Part shown: piece after piece, positions 1 through 9,474 of the stretch
Position numbering within the stretch: position 1 is the stretch's first letter
How the letters are laid out: each line of letters begins with the position of its first letter
DNA from: Rhodocollybia butyracea
Taxonomy: Eukaryota; Basidiomycota; Agaricomycetes; Agaricales; Omphalotaceae
Direction: 5' to 3'
Assembly (NCBI GenBank): GCA_015501585.1
Contig: JADNRY010000881.1
Location: forward strand, 1 to 22,714
Length of the DNA: 22,714 nt
Notes under the pieces: generated by a model
What the model was told of the DNA's origin: nothing
Databases searched by the model: none
Seen by the model: the letters and a program-made list of their open reading frames with translations, nothing else
Program-made: the position numbers and the translations under genes

Positions 1-145
1 TCCCTCCACGTTGGAGCCGGTCAAAGCAAATCATATCATCTAGTACTAACGATTGATTGAAGATGGATTCGCTACCGAGATCAACCGCGATAGTAATTGA
101 TTTGTAGAGCCTTGGTGTGGTACAGTTTGCTCAGCTGCCCTGGGA
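1..145. other. Flank of the retrotransposon tail, no gene recognised
   Basis: I see no convincing coding exon, tRNA or repeat here. It lies just beyond the 3' tail of the minus-strand retrotransposon and is probably its genomic target. It was checked for a tRNA 3' half like the ones near 3.8 and 9.4 kb, and none was found. Confidence 0.4.
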
Positions 146-160
146 GATAGATAGATAGAT
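146..160. repeat. (GATA)n microsatellite, 3' tail of the retrotransposon
   Basis: About four GATA units. Read on the minus strand this is an (ATCT)n run lying immediately after the 3' untranslated region of the retrotransposon. The related element at 3833-4350 also ends in a short tandem repeat at the same relative place. Many non-LTR elements end in short tandem repeats instead of poly(A). Confidence 0.6.
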
Positions 161-1540
161 TTATGCCACCGGGCGGGGTCCCACTTGGGAACAGCCGGCC
201 CCACGCCGCAGCGAGCTCGACCCGCAGAGAGGAAGGTAGACTCCAGCGCGCCGCAGGAGAAAAGATACAAAAACATGTGCGTAGGTAGTTATCTACTCGT
301 GCTCGCTGTCATCTGTCTCTGGGCCCTCTGTGCCTTCCGTGCCATCCTGCGTGAACCTGCCCCAACACACACCTACCTCATGAATGTACTTAGCTGTAGG
401 GACAACCTGAGTCCAATGAAAGATAAACCTTTGCAGATAATTGCAGGCATCTGAGTCTGAAAATCGCCTACCCTGGGGAAGGGAAAGTGAGGAGCGACTG
501 TGTCAAGGAAGTCCCGTTGTAGGGCTGGAATCCTGACAAGCTCTGTGCACTGCAAGATCACATGCTGTGGCGTCTCGCGATGCACGCCACAGGCACGGCA
601 GGTGTTAGAGTCGCTCAGTGGCTGTCTAGACAGTGGGGCTGCCCGGTAGGTGAGAGGTGTGAAATCACCACTCAGCAACCTAGCGAGGGTAACGCGATGA
701 GCTGGCGACCTTACCTGAGTCAGGTAGTGTCGGAATGCACGCGTGCATAGCGTACTGGACCCGTCCTCGTGGGGCTCACGGCGCCCACGCAGCAAGCTCA
801 GCCTCGACCAATCAGCAATATTACCCTGGAGATATGAGTTTGTCTGGCGGCGGATTAGTTGTGTGAGAGCCTTCAGGTCACGGATAACTACATCTGGCGA
901 GGGATCTGCTAAATTGGGCAGTGAGAGTGACTGGGTATAGCCGTTCCTGGGACGAAGGAGCAGATGTATGGCAATAGCCAGGTCCGCAAGCCAACAGGGG
1001 TAACCGTCCGTATACAACTGCACCTGCTGCTGGAGTGCCAGTGAGGCATAGTGAGTAGGGGGGAGGTGTGCCAAATATATGAGATACTCCAGGGTGAGAA
1101 TGGCCCTTCGAGGCGGAGCGGCATGATATCCAACTCAGTGTAGAGAGGAGTGGTGATAGAGCGTGAGGATAGACCCAGCATTCGGCGGAGACACCGAGCT
1201 GCACCTCTTCCAGCATCTCCACAGACTTGTCTGCATCGGGTGTAATCTCACAGCCGCTGATGAGGTGACAGTCCACCAAGGATGTGTAGAGCAGCTTGGC
1301 TATATCCGGAGGCAGCCGGTTGTGACCTACGAGCAGATCTGACGCTGAGACGCCTCGTGCGGTGGTGATGGCAGAGTCACGTTTGGCCGTGTAGTGGCCC
1401 AGGAAGATGTTTGGGCTAGTAGACTGGAACCGGATACCAACATACCGGACAAGGTCCTTGTACTGGAGAGAGACCCCCGCAAGGATCAGGGCTGGGAGGG
1501 TCGGCGGCAGTGGGCCGAAGATCTGTGTTAATCCTACAGT
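148..1540 (-). mobile_element. 5'-truncated non-LTR (LINE/Tad-like) retrotransposon, 3' end
   Basis: The minus strand carries the end of a reverse-transcriptase ORF (about 1530 to 373), then about 220 bases of 3' untranslated region, then an (ATCT)n tail at 160-146. The 5' part, including the endonuclease and catalytic RT palm, is absent, as expected for incomplete target-primed reverse transcription. The untranslated stretch at about 176-300 is clearly related to 3887-4010 in the island downstream: both contain GCAGCGAGCTCGAC followed by AGAGA..GGTAGACT. The two elements therefore share a 3' end. The left boundary is set by the tail. The right boundary is approximate, where RT similarity fades about 200 bases before the thiolase start codon. 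Confidence 0.75.
373..1530 (-). pseudogene. Reverse transcriptase C-terminal region, frameshifted
   Basis: Read on the minus strand, the translation begins near FGPLPPTLPALILAG, continues through RYVGIRF and CHLISGCEI, and ends with a zinc-knuckle-like CxxC-H-C motif (CRACGVHRETPQHVILQC at about 535-590). This arrangement, thumb region followed by a Cys-rich knuckle, is typical of the C-terminus of fungal non-LTR reverse transcriptases. Two frame changes are needed: one near 1192, where LEEVQ continues as RCLRRMLGL in another frame, and one near 1100, before HLPPTHYASLAL. The catalytic YxDD region is not in this window. The fragment is not expected to make a working enzyme. The last frame, 1074-373, is open for about 233 codons. 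Confidence 0.75.
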
Positions 1541-1753
1541 TTTTGAGCCGTAAATACTATCAGGCTGTAACTCCTAAACGCATAAATAGCCGGTGCTCCG
1601 GCTTCTGCAAAGAAATCACATGTTTCACCGGTCTTCGTCTTCTCGTTAGCGTGTGATTACTGGAAAGCTTTAAAACCTACTCTGGTCAGCACTTCGGCTT
1701 TTCTTCCTCAGCCATCTACTTTAACGTAGAATTCTACGAAACACTCCACAGAA

Positions 1754-3211
1754 ATGTCTGCCGCCAAAGCCAGAGTCTTAGAGAAACACGACGACGATGT
1801 CGTGATTGTGTCTGCGTCCCGCTCTGCTCTAACCAAGGTAAGCAAAGCAAGAAACGAACCTAGCGTGAACTAGTTTTAAAAGTACGTTTATGCTAGGGCA
1901 GAAAAGGTGGTTTCAAAGACACCCGACCCGAAGAAATCTTGATGCATGTCCTCAAGCACTCTTACACCTCGACCAAGCTTGATCCCACTCTCATTGGTGA
2001 CATTGTCGTTGGTAACGTTCTTCCTCCTCAAGGTGGCGCTAGCACTGCTCGAATGGCTGCACTCGCTGCTGGTATTCCTATCACCACCCCTATCAGTACC
2101 GTGAACAGACAGTGTTCCAGTGGTCTGACAGCCGTGAGCCAGATTGCAAACAGTATCAGGGCTGGAGACATCGACATCGGTATTGGCGCAGGTGTTGAAT
2201 CAATGACATTCGGATACGGTACTGGCGCGGTTCCCGAAGGTTACTCTGAACTCGTCATGGAGGATCAAAACGCCGAAGACTGTTTGATTCCCATGGGTAT
2301 TACTTCTGAAAACGTTGCCGCCGACTACAACATCTCTCGGGAAACCCAAGACACATTTGCTGCTCTTTCGTTCCAAAAAGCAGCAGCAGCTCAGAAACAG
2401 AATTTCTTTGCTCCAGAAATTGTTCCCATTCGGGTCAAGCAGGAGTCGCCGGACGGTGGGAGGCAATTCTTGGTTGAGAGCGATGATGGAATCAGAGATG
2501 GTGTTACCAAGGAAAGTCTGGCTAAGCTGAAGCCGGCGTTTACCAAGACAGGTAGCACGCATGCGGGAAATGCCAGTCAAGTGACGGATGGTGCGGCTGC
2601 TGTGCTGCTGGCGAGGCGTAGCGTGGCGAAGAAGCTGGGACTACCTATTGTTGGAAAATTTCGTTGGTGCTCAGATTGTTGGTGTTCCACCGAGAATCAT
2701 GGGTGTTGGTCCAGCCTATGCTATCCCAAAGGTATTGGTTTTCTTTATCTTATATATCTCTATACCAACTAGACGCTTTACTCTAGGTCCTCGAAAAGAC
2801 CGGGCTTTCCATGTCCGACATCGACTTTTTCGAGATCAACGAAGCATTCGCATCTCAAGCGGTGTGGTGTTGCGAGAAGCTCGGTATTCCATGGAAAGAA
2901 GGCAAAGATTTGAACGGCAAGGTCAATCGATGGGGAGGCGCCATCGCTATTGGCCACCCGCTTGGATGCAGTGAGTTCTTTCAATTCCCCATCCACTCTC
3001 CTTGCTTTCATCCGTCCCGCGCTGCACTCCCGTCCTTCCTAACAATTCACATTACTAATGATGGCTTTTCCTTCTTTCTCCTCTAGCTGGTGCCCGCCAA
3101 ATTGCCACCGGGCTCAACATCGCCAAACATGACTCGGAAAAATTATTCGTCACAAGTATGTGTATGGGATCGGGTATGGGTATGGCTGCTGTGTTGGTGA
3201 ACGAGCAGTAG
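1754..3211 (+). CDS. 3-ketoacyl-CoA thiolase (acetyl-CoA C-acyltransferase), peroxisomal type
   Basis: Thiolytic enzyme that releases acetyl-CoA in the last step of fatty-acid beta-oxidation. Exons are 1754-1837, 1897-2731, 2787-2970 and 3087-3211, with introns of 59, 55 and 116 bases that all have GT-AG borders. The start [20 protein letters not shown] aligns with the LLEKRPEDVVIV stretch of yeast Pot1, just after that protein's targeting peptide. All three catalytic blocks are visible: NRQCSSGL (acyl-accepting Cys), GHPLGCTGARQ (His, spanning intron 3) and [10 protein letters not shown] (second Cys). NEAFASQA is also present. One extra T in the run at 2658-2663 breaks the frame between [10 protein letters not shown] and [10 protein letters not shown]; removing it gives about 408 residues, normal for the family. 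No PTS1 is seen at the C-terminus (it ends VNEQ), and no clear PTS2 in the first residues. Confidence 0.92.
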
Positions 3212-3784
3212 TGGATGAATAACCAGATAGTTTTTTTGGGGTGCACGTTTAACCCTGGTCCGCTTGTTCTTGGACATTGCATCCGATATTCAGTATTCAT
3301 TACACCAGTCTGTGACTCTTACTTTCCCTGCTTCCAAACTTGTCCTTCGTCTTATCATGTACCATATTGTTGTATGGAAGTATGTCTAGAGCACCTGGAA
3401 TGAATAAAATTGCCTAAAATTTTATTTGCACAAATCCTACTACTGGGTGGTATTTCAGATGTCGGCTATTGTGTATCGTGTAGTAGCTACAGTCTGGAGG
3501 TGACTGGATTCTCCACGTCAGAAATTCGAAGCGTTGTATCTATTTCTTGTAAGCTACTAGTAAAGGTAACAGACCCACGATATAAAAGTCCATGTCCCAC
3601 AAACCATTTCATTGTATACAAAAAGGGACAGAGATAACAGCACGATGCTAACGTTCACATCGTCATCGTAGCTATATATATCTGTTTTCGTTTGAGCAAA
3701 AGGTTCCAGTTGGGGCTAGCAGAAATGTGGAACCATTGACGATGGCTCGCATCTAAAAATGAAAAAGAGCGAGGCTTATAGTAT

Positions 3785-3830
3785 TGATTCGACCCGGGCT
3801 CGAACCGGGACCTTCTGTGTGTTAGACAGA
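3785..3830 (-). pseudogene. 3' half of a tRNA-Val(AAC) gene, copy 1
   Basis: On the minus strand this reads anticodon stem TCTGT, loop CTAACAC (anticodon AAC, valine), stem ACAGA, variable loop, T-arm CCCGG-TTCGAGC-CCGGG, acceptor strand TCGAATC and discriminator A. The box B promoter (GGTTCGAGCC) is intact. A T5 run about 20 bases downstream could serve as an RNA polymerase III terminator. The 5' half (acceptor, D-arm, box A) is missing and replaced by the tandem-repeat tail of a retroelement, so this copy cannot give a tRNA. It lacks one C of the variable region compared with the copy at 9407-9453. Confidence 0.85.
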
Positions 3831-3851
3831 TGATATGATATGATATGATAT
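3831..3851. repeat. (TGATA)n microsatellite, 3' tail of the short retroelement
   Basis: Four TGATA units. On the minus strand it is an (ATATC/ATCAT)n run joining the retroelement's 3' end to the tRNA-Val anticodon stem. The same run occurs at 9454-9474. Such pentamer tails are familiar from mushroom non-LTR elements. Confidence 0.75.
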
Positions 3852-4350
3852 TTCGCGGCCCAGTCAGCGGCATTTGCCAGCTGAAAGTGGTCCCTCAAGG
3901 GAAGCAGCCGGTCCCTACGCCAGTGCAGGCAGCGAGCTCGACTCCCGTAGAGAAGGTAGACTACGAGCCCGACGCAGGGATGGTAGCAAGGCCAGGTACA
4001 TAAGTACAAGGCTAGCTGTTACAACTACTGACTACCTATCTACTGCGCAATGGAGCACATTCCACCCCAATAAAAGAGAGAGGGAGGGTGATAGGGCAAA
4101 ACCAGGTCTCCATGCAGGCGTAACCGCACTGTGGCCTTAAAGGCTCTTGCGAGATCCACCTCGTCATCACACCAATCAATGGGTGTAAGCCTGGTAAGAT
4201 AGGCCCCACATGCCAGGCCCCCATCCCTTGATTTGTGTCTTTCCCTACATTGCGAATATTTCTACCAATAATTCCAGATATTTTTAATAAGGAAGGAGTC
4301 CAGAAGGTCTATAGAACCTTCATGTAAGCCATATGAAACCGGGGCGATAA
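3833..4350 (-). mobile_element. Short non-autonomous retroelement (about 0.5 kb), most complete copy
   Basis: On the minus strand it starts at TTATCGCCCCGG (4350) and ends in the pentamer tail at 3851-3831. The 5' boundary is inferred because the inverted copy at 8812-9053 ends at the same place. The 3' region (3887-4010) is related to the 3' untranslated region of the LINE fragment at 148-372, which suggests mobilisation by that LINE's machinery. It encodes no reverse transcriptase. A short reading frame on the minus strand across 4224-4036 contains DLARAF..TVRLRLHG but is not recognised. It could be a SINE-like element or an internally deleted LINE. Confidence 0.6.
4109..4350 (+). repeat. 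Inverted repeat, left copy (pairs with 8812-9053)
   Basis: The reverse complement of 8812-9053 over 242 bases with about three substitutions. Its first 49 bases also belong to the direct repeat. The outer edge is at TCCATGCAGG and the inner edge at GGGGCGATAA. It equals the 5' half of the short retroelement. Confidence 0.9.
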
Positions 4351-5067
4351 CTGTATACGATATCTTTCTGCAAATAATCCCATCAGCTGCCAAGACTTGG
4401 AATATCACAGCGCCCGTTGTCCCGCCTTCTACGACAACTTCAACAGCAGCTGTTCTACAATGGTGCTATCCCGCCATTTCTTACCAGCTTTCATTGCGCT
4501 TAGTTTAGCGCATATTTGAGCAGCAAAATAATTCAATTATTGCAAGCTACGCCAAAAATTAAGTGTAACGTCGTTGCATCGTTGCTAGCTGAGCCTTACG
4601 CTTGTGGCGCTTACCAGCTTCCAAACGTTTCTTTGACATCGATCAATCGATAAAAGCAGGTGACACGCTCACTCAACAATCAATCACCAACGCAAAGCTG
4701 CCAAATAGTGAGTGAGCTTGCTCTTCGAAGGTTCATCTTTTTTTCTTGCCGAGTATTCATTGGAAGCCCCTCAGCCTCATGCGCTGATGGATCTTTGAGT
4801 ACCCATGCACTGGGAATTTGTGTTCATTCAGTTGCCTCTGAGGTTGAGGCTTGCCTTTGGGGGCTTGCTCGACGCGTTTATTCCGTCTCTTTTGACTGCG
4901 CTTGGAGTGCCGTACTAACCTCACTTGCGTATCCACGCCCTGGAAATGCGAGAAGCAGGCTGCGCTCTCTTGACGCGTCTTTATCTTTCAACATGTTTGG
5001 TTTTTACTTCAGCACATTTCCTCTCACTCTGTCGGAGATTCCTGACTCACAAGTTATGTCCTAGACG
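4351..5067. other. Spacer, no supported gene
   Basis: The plus strand is open from about 4660 to 5064, but the composition and peptide are not convincing and no family is recognised. The first 60 bases still show weak similarity to the reverse complement of 8750-8811, so the repeated unit may once have been longer. Confidence 0.4.
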
Positions 5068-5349
5068 TTGCCAAGTCCCTCGGCGTATCTGCATATGTCG
5101 TTCACTAAGATTTTAACTTTTGCTGAAGTGCTAACCTATGCCATCTCAACTGAGGAGCTGTACAACCGCCTAGATGAAGCATCAGTATCTCTGTTACGCG
5201 CCAACTCACCTGCTCTCACCTCTCCTCTATTATCTCCTCCTTCCTCTCTGCTGGCTTTGCCTTTTTCATCCCTCTCAGCCCCAGAACTCGACTTGGCGCC
5301 TCCAACCCAGCCTAATTTACAGAAGCGGAAACTTGGTCGTGGAAAATAA
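5068..5349 (+). CDS. Hypothetical exon or small ORF ahead of the 5471 gene
   Basis: An open frame of 93 codons. It has an amphipathic stretch (TEELYNRLDEASVSLLRAN), then a Ser/Pro/Leu-rich linker, and ends with a basic patch KRKLGRGK just before a stop. The possible acceptor CCTAG lies immediately upstream (5061-5065). Basic patches of this kind occur upstream of the conserved block in large fungal proteins that resemble the next gene, so this may be an upstream exon of 5471-6041 separated by an indel or a lost intron. No family is recognised, and it may be chance. Confidence 0.25.
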   Translation: MPSPSAYLHMSFTKILTFAEVLTYAISTEELYNRLDEASVSLLRANSPALTSPLLSPPSSLLALPFSSLSAPELDLAPPTQPNLQKRKLGRGK

Positions 5350-5470
5350 CGCGGTAAGATGAGTAGGAAGAGATAAAGATAGGAAGCAGTCCAATGCTAT
5401 TCCAACTCGCAAAAAAAAAACAGCCAAACATTTTGTACCGAACAAAGTTGCTTTCGAGATTTAGTTTTCA

Positions 5471-6041
5471 ATGGAGGACAATGCTCCGGTCGCTTCAACG
5501 TTGCATATTGGCCTCTTGGATAATAGTGAAGGAGAAGGTCGAACTTGGTTGCTCAAGGAGCCGAATTCGAGAGGCTTCGAAGTTGTCAAGGCAGTGCCGC
5601 AGTGAGTACTAGCTCTATTTGTTCCTACACCATACCTTCGATAAGTACCACAGTACCTCTTATGCTCATCCATGAGATGCAGACCGGCGGCAGTCTTCAC
5701 TGGCAAAGGAATAGACAGCCAACATGGAAAATTCAGTAACCTCAACGTTGGCGTTGCATATGGTGGAGGCTGCATTGTAGGTGCCTAGCTCCTCTCAAAC
5801 TTTGAACCGTTAATTTCCTATCAGCAACCTGGAAATATTGTAAACGATGAAGCTAATCCAGCAACCCGTGACATGCTGATCAACTCAGTCCCCTTCCAAC
5901 GCTTATCCAGCTACACAACCGGTATGTAGTATCTCACTCACTTCGTTCTTCTCCAACCTGCCTTCGATAGGTATCTTCAAACCCAATTCAAACCTGGGTG
6001 TCACGACTGTATCAGTACTGCAGTATGCAGTTCAAGTGTAG
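5471..6041 (+). CDS. Small four-exon protein (130 aa) with YGGG-PGN motif, truncated member of a fungal family
   Basis: Exons 5471-5601, 5683-5776, 5825-5921 and 5971-6041 join in one uninterrupted frame of 131 codons including the stop. Every border is GT-AG and introns are 48-81 bases. The protein starts MEDNAPVASTLHIGLLD. Its middle has NLNVGVAYGGGCIQPGN, then N...N and PFQRLSSYTTG. From memory, this GGG..PGN..N..N...L....(I/F)QRL pattern opens a conserved region in large agaricomycete proteins that later carry an HxD...H motif of 2-oxoglutarate/Fe(II) oxygenases; that link is inference. Here the reading frame stops about 25 residues after the motif, so no catalytic residues are present. 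It sits alone inside the inverted-repeat-bounded segment. Confidence 0.55.
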
Positions 6042-8811
6042 GGTGGGGGAAAATGGGTTTGAACTTATTCTCTATACTAGATGAGCTTGAGCTTCATACG
6101 TAGTATATGTAGTCTATGAAATTTGATTTCACTTGTACGGTTTTTCGGTGTGAGATAGCGCTTAAGAGTGAACAAGTAGTCTCCGGCCCGCCCCTCAAAT
6201 GCTTGACCTCAGCACTTGTAATGTCGAGCACAATGGATTTAAGAGGTTGTACTTTAATATGTTAGCGTAAATACATTGTATTCAAGGTAACGAGCCCTCA
6301 TATGTATTCTATAGCCATCGCTTGATATGTTAATGAGGTATGTTTGTTCGAACGTTAAACATACCTGTAATCGAGATTTGAGCTCTCCTCGCTACACTTT
6401 TTTACCTCTTGAATTCAGACCCACATAAAAACTGCATAACATTGCAGCGCAAACTAGAGGGAGTCCTCGAGTGTATTTAGATATACTATTAATCAAAAAG
6501 TCTACTTGAAAATGCACCCGAAAGACCAATTTTTTTCAAATGCCGAGACCAATCCTCACATGCATAGGCTACAAGAGACTACATAGGCCGGAATTTGCAG
6601 TCTAATTAGGTGTGCCTTCCTTTCGATGGCATGCATGCTTATGAACCTCTGTCTAAGCAATGGTTTAAAAGCCCTTTCGAATTTACCATTATTTAGAGTG
6701 TGGAGTCGCCCCAACCAAGGAATTAAATACACTGACTACAGATTGAGGTGCAGTAGACATGCAAAAACCTGTTAAAGTCAATGCGCCATCTTTATACAGC
6801 TCTGATGCCTCGGGAATCCCAAGGGCGGATGAAAGGGCGCGTCCCGGCGGGTGAACAGATGCATGCCGACACAACGGCAATTCTTTTATTAAGCGTGGAT
6901 TGTATATTTTCCGTTTGGCTAACTGCAATGATATATAATCGAGTAGCGCCGGCAAGCGGCAAGGCCCGCTACCTCCAATCGCAGTCTGCAAATTCTTGAA
7001 GTGTGATTTATTGTATTTGTATAAGAATAGCAGAAGAAGTATAGTAACTGACTAGAGACACCAGTAATAGGCAATAATTACAACATAGCGAAGAACGGTA
7101 CCTAGATGGGTACAATTCGCTCGAGCTTGGCTCGAGCCCAAGAATCTGCAAACTGAGATCCAAGAACTATGTCCACCCCTGGAGGACATTCACACAGAGT
7201 AAAAGGTAGAGACGTCGTGAACACGTTGTAAGCCGTAGAGTAGGTAACGCGTAAGAACGTCGAAGGCGACGGAAAGGGCAAGCCGTTGCCTCGAAATAGT
7301 GAATATGATATAAAAGAAACTAGGATTTTGACTATCCTGATAGACGTTGGGGTTGCGGAAAGAATGGCCACCTACATCGAACGAAAATACCATTGTTGAA
7401 GCAAAGAAACAAATACAAAGTTGAACGATTAGTGGCTACCATCGGCTTGCAGGCAATCGAGAGACGCCGATGGGCCGAAACATCGAATTTAACTGAATAT
7501 ATTACTGACCAAGATTGTGTATAGATGAGCCAATGATGGTGTAGGAACGTAAGACAGCCGAGCGGCGCCATGTGGCTACCCAGAGTAAGAACAGATTTCG
7601 AAGATCCCTGCCAAAAATGATAAATTTGAGTCCTACCAAGACCCTCTACCTAAAGGTAGCGGGAATATTCCAAGCACTGAGCTAGGCAGCAACAAACTTG
7701 GCAATAAATCTGCTGTGTGCAAGCCCTTAAGATGCGCAAGAATTGAAGAAGTGCGCTGAATGTTATCTGCCGCAAGAGGCATGGGGTGGGGTTCTGGCAC
7801 AAGGAGCTTGGGTCCTTCGCCAGTCCAGACGTACATTCCTGGGCCTGTTGCGTGGCGCCTCTCTAGTATCCCAGCTATTCACCTCCCCCCTCGAACACAC
7901 TGCTCATATCGTCCATTCCATGCGTAGCTTCCAGTTGATGGGCACTTATCCAACAACCGTAAAATATGCTCATCCCCATCCCATTGCTAGGCATTGTTTG
8001 TCTCATTTAAATCTGCTGCTCTCTCTCTCTCTCCTTTGCGGCTGTTGTCTCGTGCTTTCTGGAATAATATGTTGAGATTTCATTGCATTCAAGCTAGTAC
8101 ATATGCAACTTACTTTCGCAGCTCTGTAGCTTTTTTTTTCCAACGACTGCTCCTCATGTTTCATTGCAGTATACGCTGCTTCCAAGTTCATGTGTCTCTA
8201 TTGTGGCGGTCATGCCAATTATTGACTCCCGATAAAGTCTCGCAAATCAACAACAACATCCTGAGACACATTGGGCGCTGTTCCACTGCTGTCACCATCG
8301 GGAGGTTCTCCAGATGATCGAAAGTGAGGTCCACGTTGTTGACCTCCATATCAGATCCTAGAGGAGCCTATCCAGAGGTATCATTGAGAGCATTCCGTAG
8401 CTCTGTGCTGAGACCTATGAGTATACTTAACATTAAATACCGCCAGCCTTTCCTTTACCCATCGTGCCAACCTACAGTACAGATTAGATTGGTGCAAAAA
8501 GTGGGGGAAGTACGCGTGAAACCGATGATCGCCTCGTAAATAGCTGGGTGAGTTTGAGAGAAATTGTATAAAGGTGAGATAAGAAAGAGAATGACGGGTA
8601 GGCAGCGAGTGAAGGTGGGATGGATGGAGCATAGTTGGTTAACTTTGCAGCGGGATAATGGGTGGTGGAACACAAGTCAGCATAAAGGGCGGGACATTGG
8701 GCGGATTGCGATTCATTCAACGGGCGGGCTGTGATTGATTGCAATGCGGACTTCTTGATCTTGGCAATCGGTAGTCATTTTGCCGCAACGTTATCGTACA
8801 CTTATCGCCCC
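6042..8811. other. 2.8-kb stretch without a recognisable gene
   Basis: Read in all frames, this contains only short open stretches with no recognised motif, no multi-exon frame that joins well, and no tRNA. It is bounded on the left by the small four-exon gene and on the right by the inverted repeat. It may be decayed transposon DNA or the non-coding interior of the repeat-bounded unit. Confidence 0.5.
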
Positions 8812-9053
8812 TTATCGCCCCGGTTTCATATGGCTTACATGAAGGTTCTATAGACCTTCTGGACTCCTTCCTTATTAAAAATATCTGGAATTATTGGTAG
8901 AAATATTTGCAATGTAGGGAAAGACGCAAATCAAGGGATGGGGGCCTGGCATGTGGGGCCTATCTTACCAGGCTTACACCCATTGATTGGTGTGATGACG
9001 AGGTGGATCTCGCAAGAGCCTTTGAGGCCACAGTGCGGTTACGCCTGCATGGA
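8812..9053 (-). repeat. Inverted repeat, right copy (5' part of the short retroelement)
   Basis: The reverse complement of 4109-4350. In plus orientation it runs from TTATCGCCCC to CCTGCATGGA and then joins directly to the start of direct repeat copy 2. It therefore holds only the 5' half of the retroelement, cut off at the junction. The terminal decamer TTATCGCCCC is doubled here (8802-8821 region) but single in the left copy. Differences from the left copy include two transitions at CpG. Confidence 0.9.
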
Positions 9054-9406
9054 AATCCTACTACTGGGTGGTATTTCAGATGTCGGCTATTGTGTATCGT
9101 GTAGTAGCTACAGTCTGGAGGTGACTGGATTCTCCACGTCAGAAATTCGAAGCGTTGTATCTATTTCTTGTAAGCTACTAGTAAAGGTAACAGACCCACG
9201 ATATAAAAGTCCATGTCCCACAAACCATTTCATTGTATACAAAAAGGGACAGAGATAACAGCACGATGCTAACGTTCACATCGTCATCGTAGCTATATAT
9301 ATCTGTTTTCGTTTGAGCAAAAGGTTCCAGTTGGGGCTAGCAGAAATGTGGGAACCATTGACGATGGCTCGCATCTAAAAATGAAAAAGAGCGAGGCTTA
9401 TAGTAT

Positions 9407-9453
9407 TGATTCGACCCGGGCTCGAACCGGGGACCTTCTGTGTGTTAGACAGA
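9407..9453 (-). pseudogene. 3' half of a tRNA-Val(AAC) gene, copy 2
   Basis: Identical to the 3785-3830 copy plus one C, which restores a normal 5-base variable loop (AGGTC). Anticodon AAC is at 9444-9446. The T-arm CCCGG-TTCGAGC-CCGGG, acceptor TCGAATC and discriminator A (9407) are all good. The missing 5' half fits the fragment at 10689-10717 on the same strand: the two acceptor strands pair at all seven positions with one G-U. This suggests the gene was split by the intervening 1.2 kb. Confidence 0.85.
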
Positions 9454-9474
9454 TGATATGATATGATATGATAT
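9454..9474. repeat. (TGATA)n microsatellite, tail of retroelement copy 2
   Basis: The same four-unit pentamer run as at 3831-3851, at the same junction between retroelement and tRNA half. Confidence 0.75.

Larger units (their letters stand above)
3432..4157. repeat. Direct repeat copy 1 (726 bases), pair of 9053-9780
   Basis: Matches 9053-9780 base for base except for two single G losses, in GTGGAACC near 3728 and CCGGGACC near 3808. It contains, left to right, the downstream flank of a tRNA gene, the 3' half of tRNA-Val, an (ATGAT)n tail, and the 3' two-thirds of a short retroelement. The lack of substitutions means the copies are young, recently gene-converted, or partly an assembly product. 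Confidence 0.95.

Noticed and set aside
1..50. A possible tRNA fragment at the left edge
   Set aside because: GTTGGAGCCGG and nearby bases superficially resemble a tRNA arm but do not fold into an acceptor, D-arm or T-arm with correct spacing.
3874..4140. An 88-codon open frame on the plus strand, also at 9497-9763
   Set aside because: It is antisense to the retroelement's 3' region and exists in two copies only because the repeat does. The peptide has no recognised motif.
4109..9053. A TIR DNA transposon of 4.9 kb
   Set aside because: The inverted repeats are the 5' halves of a retroelement that ends in a tandem-repeat tail. No transposase is present between them and no short target duplication abuts both outer ends.
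8938..9258. A 106-codon plus-strand frame across the repeat junction
   Set aside because: It spans the artificial junction at 9053 and joins unrelated sequence, so it is most likely a chance frame.
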